From NCBI GenBank assembly GCA_014529385.2, contig CM043971.1:88551340-88615339 (forward strand): a stretch of DNA of 64,000 bases, read 5' to 3'. A model generated the notes under the pieces. The model did not search any database, had not been told where the DNA came from, and saw nothing but the letters and a program-made list of their open reading frames with translations. The position numbers and the translations under genes are program-made. Source of the stretch: Adiantum capillus-veneris (taxonomy: Eukaryota; Streptophyta; Polypodiopsida; Polypodiales; Pteridaceae). Positions 36,822-49,113 of this stretch are shown in pieces; within the stretch, counting starts at the first letter, position 1, and the number at the start of each line of letters is the position of its first letter.

Positions 36822-37690
36822 TGCCTAATAAACCTCCTTATAGAGTTTCTCAAGATCAAGAAGAGGAGATTATGTGGAAAGTGCATAAGTTAGTTGAGAA
36901 GGGGATGGTTAGGCCTAGCTCATCTCCATTTTGTTCACCCGTGTTATTAGTGCAAAAGAAAGACGGCACTTATCGTATGTGTGTTGACTATAGAGCACTA
37001 AATAGGATCACTATCAAAAATAGGTTTCCCGTTCCACGGGTAGAAGACCTATTTGATAAGCTGCAAGGGTTGACCTACTTCAGTAGGATTGACCTAAAAA
37101 GTGGCTACCATCAAATAAGGATAGTTGATCAAGACATTGTAAAGACCACATTTCGCACTACGTTTGGTCTTTACCAATACATTGTCATGCCTTTTGGCTT
37201 GACCAATGCACCAGCCACATTTAATCGCTTGGTTGAGAGGCTATTCAGGCCTTACCGAACCTTTACTTGAGTGTTCTTTGATGATATTATCATCTACTCT
37301 AATTCATTAGATGAACACAAGCAACACTTGCAGGTAATATTTCAAGTCTTATGAGAGAATAAACTTTATATTAACCGAAAGAAAAATGAGTTTTTCTTAC
37401 AAGAGATTCAATATTTATGTCACATTATCTCCCAAGATGGCATCCAAATGGATCCATCAAAGTTAGAGGTAATAAAAGGATGGCCTAATCCAAGGAATCT
37501 TCATGACCTAAGAAGCTATATAGGTATGTGTGCATACTATAGACGCTTCATAGAAAAGTTCTCACAAATCGCGGGACCATTACATGAACTAACAAAGAAA
37601 AACGTTAGGTATACATGGTCTGCCAAGGAGAACAATGCTTTAAAAAAGCTTATCTCTCAACCTGTGCTTACACTGCCGGATCTCTCAAAG
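36822..37690 (+). pseudogene. G2 reverse transcriptase, truncated
   Basis: Reverse transcriptase blocks match G1 and are in one frame to 37270: [69 protein letters not shown] comes just before FFDDIIIYS, and another stop lies near 37351. The thumb region (SKLEVIKGWPNPRNLHDL) reads to 37690, where homology stops at LSK. RNase H, integrase and the right LTR are absent. Confidence 0.85.
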
Positions 37691-37699
37691 GTACACACT

Positions 37700-38631
37700 T
37701 GAGATCGACAAACTATGTATAATTGCGAATATGAAGCATTGTATATTATGAAAACATATTGGATACAAGGTCTTTTACAATGGTTTTTGACACGATCTTC
37801 ATTCTAATATATTTGCCACTTTTAATTGTGCTAGAACTATCAATCGCCTCTATAAATGTCTCTCCCCAACATTATATTGATCAACGGACTTCTTTGAACA
37901 TTTGACCAGCCATCACTCATAATTGTGCATCCCGAAAGTGAAATATTCCCAAGTATTGTTTTGCCAACACGCTCTTTGACTTCGATGTAACATTTGTTTA
38001 AGCATACATTTCGTATCGTGTGATAAGAAGGAGCTGAAAATCCTAGGCCAAACTCACTGATTTTCTTTCAAGCAGCCTTCCAATGATTGATGTCTACCAT
38101 CACCAAAGCACTTCTAGTGAAGAATATTGCTTTGGTGAGTGCAGTTTGTGCTTCTTCTAGAGACTACACTCTAAAGCTTTGATGTAATGATTTTTGACGC
38201 ATTTGACCAAGTCATCTTCATTGTGACGCTTAAAAGGAACGCTGCTTGAAATTTTCTCCCTTTGCATAGACTGTTCTCCAAGGTTAGTTGGCGTCACCAC
38301 AGGATTTGCAGAGTTAATATTTGGATCTGACAACTCTTGACTTGCAGTCATCACAGAGCTATATATCTGTTGTCTCTTGCCATGTTTTTTGGCAAGCTCT
38401 TCTCTCAAACGCTTTGCAATTACAGGTGCCTAAGGATGTTCACATTTCTTACAACTCTTTTTAATGCTACCTAGAAGATGGTCACTAATACGTGGTGCAC
38501 CACTTGATTTTGTTGTGAGATAAAATTTACAGGCCACACATGTTGTGATGAGCATAATCCCACTCTTTTCCAAGAGCTTTTTTATTCTTTGGCTTCTTCG
38601 TATCACTTGTACCTACATTTTGCTCCATTGC
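37700..38631 (-). pseudogene. hAT transposase relic (BED finger plus DUF659-like region)
   Basis: On the minus strand an ATG at 38631 opens MEQNVGTSDTKKPKNKKALG. After a stop and frame change the text reads ACKFYLTTKSSGAPRISDHL and SCKKCEHP, the pattern of a plant BED-type zinc finger (C, C, H, with RI..HL). Further on, GLGFSAPSYHTIRN and GCTIMSDGWSNVQRSPLINI match the conserved block of plant hAT transposases (SDGWxxxxxxxLIN). It is broken by several stops and lacks the C-terminal dimerisation region. Terminal inverted repeats were not found. Confidence 0.7.
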
Positions 38632-38639
38632 TTAAAAAA

Positions 38640-39620
38640 AATTGAAGACAAATGAACCAGATATTCAGTTTTTATAACATTTTTCCTATTTTCAATATAT
38701 ATTAAAAAACCATTCACTATGAAAGTAACCAAAAAGCACAATATGAGAATTTCAATACACGCTAGTCAATCCACATATTGATCACCTATGTTGTGAGCAA
38801 ACATACACATTGCAATACACTCTATGCAGGGCATAATAACTACAACAAAGCTATGACTTTTTCAATACAAATATTATTATGATTATTATTTATATGTCCA
38901 CTTTAATTTGCAAACAATAAGACACATATATTTCAAATGCTACAAAGAATAATCAACTTCTACACTGAACAATGTCAGTTGTTTGCAAAAAACAAGCGAA
39001 AGTAATAAAATTTATGATTGGTCATTTCATGCACTATCATACTACATAATGCACTCTGTATAAACCAATGCATGAACTAATGCAAATAAATCTTCAATAA
39101 TTGAGGACTACTTGTACCCAATGAAGGATTGTAGTCCCCTTATGTAACCAATTTAATATATAAAAGCTATTTTCACCCAATTAGGGATTATAGCTCTTAT
39201 ATTGTGGAGTGACAGTGTATTACAACCCAAATCTATGATGGTGAAAAATGCAAGACTTCAAGGATCTTTATATGCCCAATACACTAGTACATGACATCCA
39301 ACTTTGACTATCGACTCGTCATTTACATATGTTCATCTTTTAAAACCAATTACAACCCTCGTTTGGACCAATGGCTTCGTCGCAATGAGCATGACTCTCC
39401 AAATTTTCAACTGTTTTGGTTTCGTACCTTTATGTTCGATAAAGAAATTAAAATTTTCTAAAAGTGGTTACCGAATTAAGAATCACGTTCGGCCTAGCAA
39501 AAGGATCTATCACTCTGTAACCTTAGGTCAATTCACAAGGAGATGACTATACCTGGCACTCGGATACACTCCTGAAGGATTTGCCTAGTGAAAGGACCGC
39601 GATTAGCACACTGTTTACTA
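38640..39620. other. Gene-free stretch, probably flank of the hAT relic
   Basis: AT-rich, no coding region or repeats recognised. It may include the former upstream region of the hAT element. Confidence 0.4.
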
Positions 39621-39633
39621 TATATAATTACTC

Positions 39634-39712
39634 TTGCCGGGATTTTTCATTTCTCGGTGGGCCCATTGGGTATACTCGACGGGCCCACCGCGAAAATGAA
39701 AAAGCCCGACGG
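39634..39712. repeat. Long imperfect hairpin, GC-rich stem
   Basis: The arm 39634-39664 and the arm 39681-39712 are inverted repeats of about 31 bp around a 16 bp loop. The inner eight bases either side of the loop (ggtgggccc / gggcccacc) pair perfectly. It stands out as GC-rich in AT-rich DNA. It could be a MITE core, a structured RNA or a small-RNA precursor; there is no evidence to choose. Confidence 0.7.
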
Positions 39713-39817
39713 GATCCGCCAAAAAAATCAAAACTCCAGTGGGCAAGTCATAATCAAAGTCATGTTAACAATTAACGTGATCACGTAATTTTCTTCTATA
39801 AATACTGGAGTTATTAA

Positions 39818-39843
39818 CGTAATCACACGATCGTGATTACGTC
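39818..39843. repeat. Palindrome acgtaatcac...gtgattacgt
   Basis: Perfect 10 bp arms around the 6 bp centre acgatc. A related palindrome acgtgatcacgt lies about 35 bp to the left and a TATA-like tctataaata between them, so the site resembles a small promoter with paired binding sites. Function is unproven. Confidence 0.55.
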
Positions 39844-39854
39844 AATGAAATCCT

Positions 39855-39856
<2 letters not shown>

Positions 39857-39947
<91 letters not shown>
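39857..39947. repeat. (GA)45 microsatellite
   Basis: Uninterrupted GA repeat just after the palindromic site. Confidence 0.95.
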
Positions 39948-39948
<1 letters not shown>

Positions 39949-40273
39949 TCTACCACTAGCAATAGACATAGAAAGAGAAAGAGTGAGGTGGGTCACCAAG
40001 ACCAGGACCAAGATCAACACCATGGTATTTGGTGGTGATCACGTGTATGCACGGTAGACCAAGCAATGTCCCCATGATGTTTAGTAGCAGTAACTCAATT
40101 GTGAAGCATAGGCAAACATGGACAAGCACCGCCCTCTAGTGGGGAGCGCTTGGTAATAGCGGATGGGTGTTCAAGGCAGTGGGTGTACATGGGTTTGCTC
40201 AAGCCAGTGAGTGTTGGGGCTGGTATAAAGAGTAAGGGTTTAGGTGGGAGTAGCTTTAGCCATGACTCAACAG

Positions 40274-40275
<2 letters not shown>

Positions 40276-40362
<87 letters not shown>
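40276..40362. repeat. Compound (TG)17(GA)27 microsatellite
   Basis: Direct TG to GA switch at about 40309. It is one of three such long tracts within 1.7 kb. Confidence 0.95.
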
Positions 40363-40363
<1 letters not shown>

Positions 40364-40379
40364 GTATGAGCCCATTTTC

Positions 40380-40975
40380 TTGTCCAAACCTAAGGGGAGC
40401 ATTCTTCTCCATGCACTCTCCCACCCTCCCATCATCAACGATGGCACTTCCTTGTACATTAGAGCACCGTGGGTGCCAAGAGATATTTTATCTATAGGTT
40501 GTGGTGGTGATGCAGCAATTGAAGCAAAAAGTCAAAATGGGTTCTTTCCTTCCAATGGTGAATACAAAAAGACCTTAATTGGGCATGCAAGTATGCAGAG
40601 CACCCTAGCATTGCATGTATTTGGGCTTCTTTTGTGGCTAGCAGTGTTGTTTTATCTTATGGGAGCCACTACCTCTGACTACTTCAACTGCACATAATTG
40701 GAGAAGCTATAGATGTTTTACATCTATCCACTGATGTGGCAAGGGCCAGGCACGGATCCTATTTGCAATAAAAAACAGGTCTCCGGATGTTTTTCCCAAT
40801 GTCATTGCTTTTATTTCCTCAGATCGCACTAGTTTGGTAGCATCCTTGGTAGTGCGTTGTTCATTACCACAATTGTTTCTAGTAATGTGGCCCTTCTAAC
40901 TTGCAAGGGTATCTAGGAGCCCAAATGCCCAAATTTTCCATCTTCAGGAGAAGGAAACCCAAAATTCTTTACGAT
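40380..40975 (+). pseudogene. Cation/calcium exchanger (CCX/NCX family)-like pseudogene
   Basis: An open frame to 40697 reads NGEYKKTLIGHASMQSTLAL, then a membrane segment (HVFGLLLWLAVLFYLMGATT) and SDYFNCT followed by a stop. In cation/calcium exchangers the first membrane helix is followed by DYFCxxLExL. Here LEKL appears in frame after the stop. Further on, another frame gives SPDVFPNVIAFISSDR, corresponding to the alpha-repeat signature GNGAPDVF, and the first frame then gives FGSILGSALFITTIVSSNVA, corresponding to the following helix. Stops and frameshifts disrupt it, and the C-terminal half was not found. The family assignment rests on motif recognition only. Confidence 0.55.
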
Positions 40976-41229
40976 TAATTTGTGCACTCCATGTGTTGTA
41001 AATGACAGCACTATAGATGGACATCTTCAAAATGGGGACTCGTGTTGGAGGATGTCCTCTACAAATAAGAAAGCTCAAGAAGTACAAACAACTATTGAGG
41101 GGTTTGCAAGAGTGGATCTCATTTGTTTGTTCCAAAATGTCAATTTTTTGCTTGTGTCTATGGGGGTGCTACACTTTGTAAAGTGAGATTAGTGAGTGCT
41201 TCTGACATTCTTCTTTGTGGTTAAAATAC

Positions 41230-41343
<114 letters not shown>

Positions 41344-41396
41344 TGGCATCATTTTGAGGCATACAAAATATATTGAATGATGATTCATTGTAAAAA

Positions 41397-41400
<4 letters not shown>

Positions 41401-41481
<81 letters not shown>
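41401..41481. repeat. (AG)40 microsatellite
   Basis: Uninterrupted AG repeat, separated by 61 bp of unique DNA from the preceding compound tract. Confidence 0.95.
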
Positions 41482-41484
<3 letters not shown>

Positions 41485-41759
41485 GAGGGAACGACCCTTA
41501 TCAGACAGTTGGATGGGTGACTAGATTGGAAGTTTCTAGAAATAGTAACTAAGGACAATTACCACAGTAATTGATACACCGGTTTGAACCCTACAAATAG
41601 GGGCAACGACATCATTTTGAGGAACTCTTAGTGGACTTCTGGTCTTAGCTTGAGTTCATTCCTAATATTATGCCCTTATATCTTACATCTTGGAGTTATC
41701 TTTTCTTGTAATCCAAATACATACTAAGCTTATGTGTAATGGAATTGGCCTATTTAACT

Positions 41760-42620
41760 TGAGAGTAGCGGAAATTAATGAGAGTACTTTTGAGAAATGA
41801 CTTTGTGAGCATAGCGGTGAACATAATTGAAGATAGCAACATAATCATAGAAATTAGTTAGCTTGGCATGAACAATACTTTTGCAAGAGAGAGAATTTAG
41901 AGAACATGACAACAATTGAGGACCGGATTTATGTGGAGCTGATCCCCCCTCCAATAGGCATTTGTATTATGATTTCTCCCATTAAGAGAGACTTGTTGCA
42001 ATACAATCTTTGTGTTCCTTGTGACCTAAGTGATGCAATGAAGATGGAAAGCTTCATGCATCACAAACATAACATAAACTTGAAGAAAGCTTTAACTATC
42101 CCAAGCTTCAGTCCCAAGACCTCAAACACCTTCGAAGGTGGAGAGAGCTGGTAGGGAATGAGGGTAGGGAAGAGGAAGAAGAAACATTTCATAGGAGAAA
42201 GAATTAGTTCCTCACTTATCATAACTCTTGTTTCTAGCATACATAATAGCATAGTAATGAAGAAGGAGGTGATGGCAAGCTTAAGCATTGAAGCATGGCT
42301 CTTGGTTGGATTTGCACTCCATATCCAAGAATGTTGGTGTAGGCTCTCAACCTTACTTGCTTGGAGAAGGAGAGGGAGCTCTTGCACTTTGTATAGCACA
42401 CAATGAGAGTGTTTGTGTGTGTGTGTGGGTGAGTATACCCCCTAAGAAACCCCCTAGCTTGCTTGGATCGACCCCCCCTTGTAGCTCATGCTTGAAGCTC
42501 ATTGGACCCCTCCAGGCCTAGCCAATCACAAGCAGGAGGCATTACAAGCAACAAGGGTAGCCTTGGGACAAGTGTCTCCCTTTCCCCTTTGAGAGAGAGG
42601 AATTGATAAATGCAAAATCA
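41760..42620 (-). repeat. Old inverted LTR fragment of the G1 family
   Basis: Reverse-complement similarity to the right half of the G1 LTR (about 14950-15500) is visible in phrases such as the block around caccttcgaaggtg and the block around gaacaatact...agagagagaattta. It is far more diverged than the two G1 LTRs, with several indels, so it is older. A small (GT)n tract is at about 42411-42427. No internal region in matching orientation adjoins it. Confidence 0.6.
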
Positions 42621-42689
42621 ATTGATTAAATATCCTAAATTGATCCTAAATTTCACATCCAAGCACTTGCGTAGTACACTGAGCTTAAG

Positions 42690-44350
42690 GATATTAATGA
42701 AGATGAATGGGGGGAGTATTTTTTCCAAACACTCAAGGAGGTAGAAAGGAAGGTTACTACCATTACCCAGCATGCCAGCTTATGTCATACAATAATTCTT
42801 ATCAAGGCTTTTAAGAAATATTATTTAGACAATGGGGGGATGAAGACAACCTCTATGAGCTAGACAAGATCAAACAAGGCAAGTTGTCAACTAGGAGTTA
42901 TGTAGAGAAAATTAAGGAACTAACTAGACAACTACAAGAGCCTCCATCAGAGAAAAGAATGAGAGCTTGGTTTTTGAATGGGTTTAGATGTAAATAGCTA
43001 AGGGAACATGAGGTCCTAGCACCAACCAAAAAGTTTAATGATCTGGTGCAAAGGGCATTGAAACTAGAACAACAGGCCAAGAAGAAGAAAGGGCATAAAA
43101 AGAAACATTTTAGTGACAGTGAATCATCCCTTGAAATATCAAAATCTAGTACCATTTTCAATTTTTCTTAAAGTGAGTCATATGACAAAGGCAAAGGAAA
43201 AAAAAAGGACCCTGGACCAGGAGACTAGAGGAAATGTCACAACAGATTGTTGAGATTGCCAAGACAAGACCATTAGTAAAGAAAATGAAGATTTGGTGCT
43301 CAAAATGCAAGTCAAGAGATCATAGGTCTTATGAGAGTTCACAACGTACATACTGTAAAGCCGATGGTCATATATGGAACAATTGCGGCATCAAAATCCA
43401 CCATTTCAAGAAGGGAAAGGGTTTGTCAATGATTGCATTGAAAAATCTTGAAGCAGGCAGATGGGTCTAGTGGGTCCAAGGATAATGAAGCCAACGCATG
43501 TACTAGAGAAACTGAGGGGGACTGATAGGAGCAAAGGTAGGGGAGATTTTGGAAAACAAAGCCTGAATTTCTACACGTGCAAAAAGTATGGTCACTTTGT
43601 AGCCCAGTGTTTGGACGCTACAAAATTAGAAGCATCTAACCAAAAGCCACCATAACCAGTGCCAGTTAGGGTAGTGACAAGAAGCAAGGGGGTCATCATT
43701 TCGGAGAACCTAGATGAGAATGAGGGAAAGAAAATTGCTAAAACCAAGAAGTGGGAGCAATAGAGAGCAATCTAAAAGGCGAAGGTTCAGGAAAGGTAGT
43801 GGATGAATGGTAGGAACATCGTGTCTTGTAACAAAGATCACTAAGTGTGAGATAAGAAATTGCTAGAACGGCCAGAGTGTTCTAAAGCTCACATGATCAA
43901 GACGATATCGCCCCACTCTTTAGAAGGGCAAAAAACAGGAGAGTGAGAAGACATCATCTGGACCAAATGAAACCATGATTGTTGCAGGAGAGGGTCTGGT
44001 AAATGAGGCACGATAAGTTAGATTAGACTTGGTCAAGGTTGGAGTCACTGGTTTGATGAAGGACCAATCAGCGGATCCATCTTAGATTGAGCTAGTAACC
44101 AGACAAGAGAAACCAGTTGAATGGAACTGTGAAGATAGTCATGAAGAGAAGTCTTCGAGTTCAGGCTGCAACTTAGGAAATGAGAAAGATGAAATCTATG
44201 TGAAATTCTGTGAACAAATCCAAAAGTTGATAGTGGAGCTAGATGACATCAGATGCACAATACCAGAGGCTGTGAAGTTTATCAAACAAAAGAGAAAAGT
44301 TGAGGCTAAAGCCAGAGAAGTGGACCTAGCAACCATCCAAGATGATGATG
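42690..44350 (+). pseudogene. Gypsy gag and zinc knuckles, second family
   Basis: Degraded frames read a gag capsid end (KIKELTRQLQEPPSEKRMRAW, FNDLVQRALKLEQQAKKKK). They are followed by two cysteine-rich boxes, CSKCKSRDHRSYESSQRTYC and YTCKKYGHFVAQC. Stops occur throughout. The sequence differs from G1/G2 gag, so this is a separate family, probably the one that supplied the integrase at 6795-8111 (inference from style only). Confidence 0.6.
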
Positions 44351-45640
44351 TTTTGGTAATTTAGAAGGGCTATAAGCTGAGAAAACAACGGGAACCATTG
44401 TCAGGGGTGGGGGAACTGGTGTTAATATTCTGGGATAGCATCTACGACAAAAATTGGGAATCACTGAGTTAAAACCAGTGCCATTCAAAGTCAAGATGGC
44501 TGACCATAGGGTGGTTCAAGCTAACGGGCTAGTTGAAAATATGCAGATCATAGTGGGTAAGGAGAAGTTGAAAACCATCTTCTTAGTAGTGGATCTTCAA
44601 GGAGCATATGGGATGCTCTTAGGTCAATCGTGGCTTAGGACTCTTGGTGCAATACACAACTACACCAATCAAACACTGACAATTCAAGGATCCAATAGGA
44701 GGATTTAGATAAAAATTGACAACACCAAAAGCTGGAAGAAGGATTTAAGACTTGAAGAGTTATGCAAGAAGTATGGAACAAAAAAGATTGAAAATATTCT
44801 TGCCTTAATGAACATATTTCCACTCATAGAGATAGACCTGAGTGTTGTGCTAATGGACAAGGAGCAGGCGAAGAGACAAAGGAAACAATACCCATACCAG
44901 TTCATGGAACTGAACTTTGGGGAAAGGTCGGTTTAGTTGGATAGTCGATCACCAGAACAACTAGCAGTAGACAAATTAGATTTCAGAATAGTAGGAGATA
45001 ACAGCCAGACAAATTTTGATGAAGGGAACCCAACAATCAAAGAAGAAAAGATTCAAAATGGTTCACTAGAATTAGGAAACCCCTTCAATGATTATGTAGC
45101 TACTATCCAAACTAAGAAAGAAGATGAATCCATGGCTAAACAAAGGGGATGAGGCCCAAACTGGTTACTCCTAGATGATCAGGAAGTTGAAAAGTTCAAT
45201 CTCGGCTCAGAAGAAAATCCTCGGATGATTAAAATCAATAATCATTTGAGGCCAAGATCAAAGACAATGCGAGGGCACTGTTCCAAAAATACAAAGACGT
45301 ATTTTCTTGGGAACATACTAACCCAAAAGGAGTGGGTCCAGAAGTGTGCCAGCATAGGATACCATTGAAGCCAAATGCTAGACCAATCAAATTATAGAAG
45401 TACATGATGAACCCCAATTATGTAAATAAAGTCAAGGAGGAGATAATTAATCTTCTCAAGGCAGGGTTTATCATAGAAGTACCAAGCAGTGATTGGCTAC
45501 TTTTGATAGTTAGTTCCTTAAAAAAAGGATAATTGAGGGTATGTGTGGACTACAGGAAGTTGGATGCTCAAACAAATTAAGGATCCTTTTCCACTACCCT
45601 TTATAGATATAAGACCATATTAGGTAAAGTGGGAAAATCC
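44351..45640 (+). pseudogene. Gypsy protease and start of reverse transcriptase, second family
   Basis: 44440-44708 reads a protease-like block (GTGVNIL, then KLGITELKPVPFKVKMADHR and YGMLLGQSWLRTLGA). From about 45255 the frame reads LFQKYKDVFSWEHTNPKGVG, CQHRIPLKPNARPIKL, INLLKAGFIIEVPSSDWL and LRVCVDYRKLDAQT, the N-terminal fingers of a gypsy reverse transcriptase. It ends near 45620 before the catalytic DD. Several stops are present. A 71-codon open frame between the blocks has no motif. Confidence 0.7.
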
Positions 45641-45869
45641 CAATTCCCAGGTTGGACAACTTTCAATATATCATGTACAAAATATAGAGATTTTGTCAAA
45701 AATTTGAGTTTTCTTAAGGTCTCATTCCACTTTATGCACATACAATACACAATGAAAACAACTAAAATACCATGGTTTCAATCAATTGGATTATTAGGAG
45801 ACGAGTATATTGCATCCATTATCGTTTTCTATGTTCTACTGTCCTAACTACAACTTATCTCAACATGGA

Positions 45870-47560
45870 GAGCTTGGTTTCTAGGTCCACCACTTGTCCA
45901 AGTTAATGTAAAAGTGACTCAAGGTTCACAACTTGTGAAAGCAAGGATCCATTGAGGAATACAATCCACTTGGCTATTTTTCCTTAATTTATTGCATGTG
46001 ACATTCAAGCAAGGTCCACTTCTAATCTATAACTTCTTAATTTGAGGCATGGGACATACATAAAATATGTAGCATATGCTCTATTGCCTCATAGGAAGGT
46101 TGGTTTCAAGGTGCACTTATCCATGCTAGCCTATCTTGGAGAAATGATGGAGCTTGCTTCTCTCCTTGTTTCAATGGAGACTAGCTTGGACAAGTGGTGG
46201 ACCTTTGCTTCTCTCTATGTTTCAATAGAGTTAGCTTGGACAAGTGGTGATCTTGGAACAAAACCCCCATGTAAAACATATCATGGGTATTCCAAGTGAT
46301 TAGAAAGATTACCATTTAAGATATAACCTTATAGGTTGGACAACTAGATCTTGGCTTGGAGAAATGGTGGACCTTTGATTCTCTCCATGTTTCAATGGAG
46401 TCTATCTTGGAGAAATGGTGGAGCTTGCTTCTGTCCATGTTTCAATGGAGCCTAGCTTGAACAGTTGGTGGACCTTTGCTTCTCTCTATGTTTCAATAGA
46501 GTTAGCTTAGACACGTGGTGGATCTTCAAAATAAACCAACTACTATCAATGTTGCCTAGCTTGGACAAGTGGTGGAGTGTTTCTCTACTCCATGTTTCAA
46601 TGGATCTTAGCTTGGACAAGTGTTGGACCTTAAAACAAAAACCCCATGTACAACATAGAATGGATTTTCTAGATTTCAATGGAGTCTAGCTTTAACAAAT
46701 GGTGGAGCTTGTCTTCATCCATGTTTCAATGAAACTAGCTTGGATGTAACAAACCCTCCCATGTACAACATATCATTGGTTTTCTAAGTGATGGGAAGGA
46801 ATACCATTCAAGATATAAACTTATAGCTTGGATAAGTAGTTGACTTTAAAACCAAATTCATCATAATACAATGAAATACAGGTCAGCCAATTCCTAAATC
46901 TTGAGACCAAACCTCCCATGCTATTAGAGATAATATATTGGATAAGTGGTGGACCTTCTATTATTTTCCCATGCCTAGTTTAGACAACCGGTACACTTCG
47001 CAGCTATAAAGGTTGGACGAGTTGTGGAGCCTTGTTTCTATCCATGTTTTAATGGATCCTAGCTTGGACAAGTGGTGGACCTTGGAAAAAAGCTTCCATG
47101 TACAACATATATGAGGTTTTCCATGTTTTAATGGAGCCTATCTTGGACAAATGGTGAAGCTTTCTTCTCTCCATGTTGATTTTGGAACTACCTTAGACAA
47201 GTGGTGGAGCTTTTCTTTTCTACTCTTCATAATACAATGAAGTATATGTTGGTTACATGGTGAATCTTAAGGCCAAACCTCCCATTTTACTAGAGATGAT
47301 AGGTTGGACAAGTGGATCAACCTTCTATCATTTCTCCATGACTATATTGGACAATTAGTAGACATAACATCTCTCTATGTTGTCTAGAGATGAGCTTGGA
47401 CAAGTGATGGACCCTGCTTCTCTCTCCCCTTGGTTTACTAGTTTGAAGACTCAGTATATATACTTTCTTAGATCTAACTTGAACAAGTGGTGGACCTTGC
47501 ATCCACAATCTTAATTCAGTATAAAAAAGTATATGAAAAAATAACATAGGAATCTTGGTT
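45870..47560. repeat. Minisatellite array, block 1
   Basis: Repeats of the core ttggacaagtggtggacc (plus strand) are embedded in longer phrases such as ctccatgtttcaatggagcc. The first members (about 45885-46030) are in the opposite orientation; from about 46130 on they read in plus. Copies are diverged and irregularly spaced. Open frames across the array simply repeat LDKWWT or AWTSGGP and are not genes. Confidence 0.9.
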
Positions 47561-48330
47561 TGAAGGTCAAGCAATTAGGTTCCAAATGCACATAATAATA
47601 TATTTTCCACCCATATTAAAAGAAAGTTAAATATGCACATAATAATATATTTTCCAAATGCACATAATAATATATTTTCCACCCATATTAAAAGAAAGTT
47701 AAATATGTTATTACCAAATTGACAAAGGTAACGTCCAAAATTATATCTTTCCATCTTGTCAGATCTAAATCTTCATCAAGGCGACATGCATGTATACATC
47801 AACTTTCAAGCCATTCAAGAATACATGCACTTAGATTCCATAGTTTTGTTTTCAAAGTCTTTTAGGTTCTAAAACTCTTTCACATAAAGTATGTAATGAC
47901 AAAATTCTTGAAGCAAACATTTGTGCCCAAGAAAAAGATCCCTCTCACATATTTAAAGTCCATGAATTCTCTGATCCACACTTACAAGTTTTATTTTGAC
48001 ATCAAACATCAATTCTTTCATAGTTCCAAATAAATGCAACCTCGATATGAATTGACAAAAAATGAATTTCTTTTACTATATGACCCAACATAGGCCCCAA
48101 TCAAATAAAAAATGAGTCCCCAAAAATTTGGGTGCACTCTAGCAATACATCAGAGTCCCCTTACAATAGGATGCACTCCAATAGTACATTGAAGTCCCCT
48201 TAGAGTAGGGTGCACTCCATTCAAGTGTTCATAAAATTGACACACCTTTTATAAAAAAAAAAAAAGACTATATCAAATTATACAAATGTTGAAAGATACA
48301 CACTAGAATAAAAAAAGCATCTTATAGCCA
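47561..48330. other. Downstream flank of the 48.3 kb exon, with small tandem repeats
   Basis: A direct repeat of about 65-70 bp (cacataataatatattttcc, about 47588-47707) is present, and a 45-50 bp repeat (gtgcactcca...agtcccctta, about 48130-48215). A poly-A run is at about 48255-48267. No coding is seen. Confidence 0.6.
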
Positions 48331-48337
48331 TATTTAT

Positions 48338-49113
48338 TCAATGCTTTCGTGTTGACAAGTACACACCAAGGACATAATTTGTCTCAGAATCACTATACTG
48401 ATTTACAATTGTGTTATATGTATAGACTCTCTTATCTCTTGCATACAACCATCCTACCAACCATGGAATTATGGTTCTCTGCAAGAAGTTTTGAAGTTGC
48501 TCGGAAGTTTGCCTCCACATCTTTGGAAATATAAGATATGTCCCTGGCATGTTCCACATCACCCTATATGGAGTGTCATCAAAAATTAAGGTATTGTTTG
48601 CATCCAAATCCTCAAATATCTTCCAAATATCACTCAGATTTTTGTGATAAACCCTTGTAAATCCTAACATGATATTTGGATTTTGGCAATTTTTGTTACT
48701 CATAAACACCTTGAACTTGGTATACTGCTCAGGAAAACACTTTTGTGTGATGCGTTGCACCCTTGTTAAGTTATAGCAACTCCATATCCATAGCTCAAAG
48801 TATTCAGCACAAAAATCCAAAAAACTTTGTGCGTCTGGTCGCACCACATGATAAACTTCATCTTTGTCCTCCACAAGTCGCATGTGTTGAGCCCAAGATG
48901 GCATAGAATCTCCATGTTTCATTTCAACTGTCTTGAGAAGTAACCCCTCTAGATCCAAGATAAGTACTCTTTTGATGTCCTTGAAAGCAAGTGGTAGGTG
49001 ATAAGGAGGTGATTCATTCCTTGGACAAGGTCTTGGAGGAGGTTGGATGGGTAATTCAATAGTTTTCTTCAATTTATGCCAGCATATAGCCAATCCATTT
49101 TTCTGTAATGGTT
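48338..49113 (-). CDS. FCP1/NIF-type HAD phosphatase-like terminal exon
   Basis: The exon starts after a strong acceptor (tttaatttcag, ending 49114) and encodes about 258 residues to TGA at 48340-48338; an AATAAA-type signal overlaps the stop. HAD motifs are visible: VLILDLEGLLLKT (motif I, DxD variant with Glu at the second acid position), ELWIWSCYNLTRV (motif II region) and NTLIFDDTPYRV (motif III/IV, DD). These place it in the FCP1/NLI-interacting-factor family of serine/threonine phosphatases acting on proteins such as RNA polymerase II tails (family knowledge). The exon begins with two bases of a codon and has no ATG before the domain, so an upstream exon must supply the N-terminus. None is evident within the adjoining repeat array. 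It could be the last exon of a gene starting near 54 kb or beyond. Confidence 0.7.

Noticed and set aside
39823-40459. Arg-Glu or Leu-Ser repeat proteins over GA/TG tracts
   Set aside because: They are translations of microsatellites on either strand.
42061-42399. 112-codon minus-strand frame
   Set aside because: It falls in the old inverted LTR of the G1 family, and the equivalent regions at 15189 and 25228 are also LTR.
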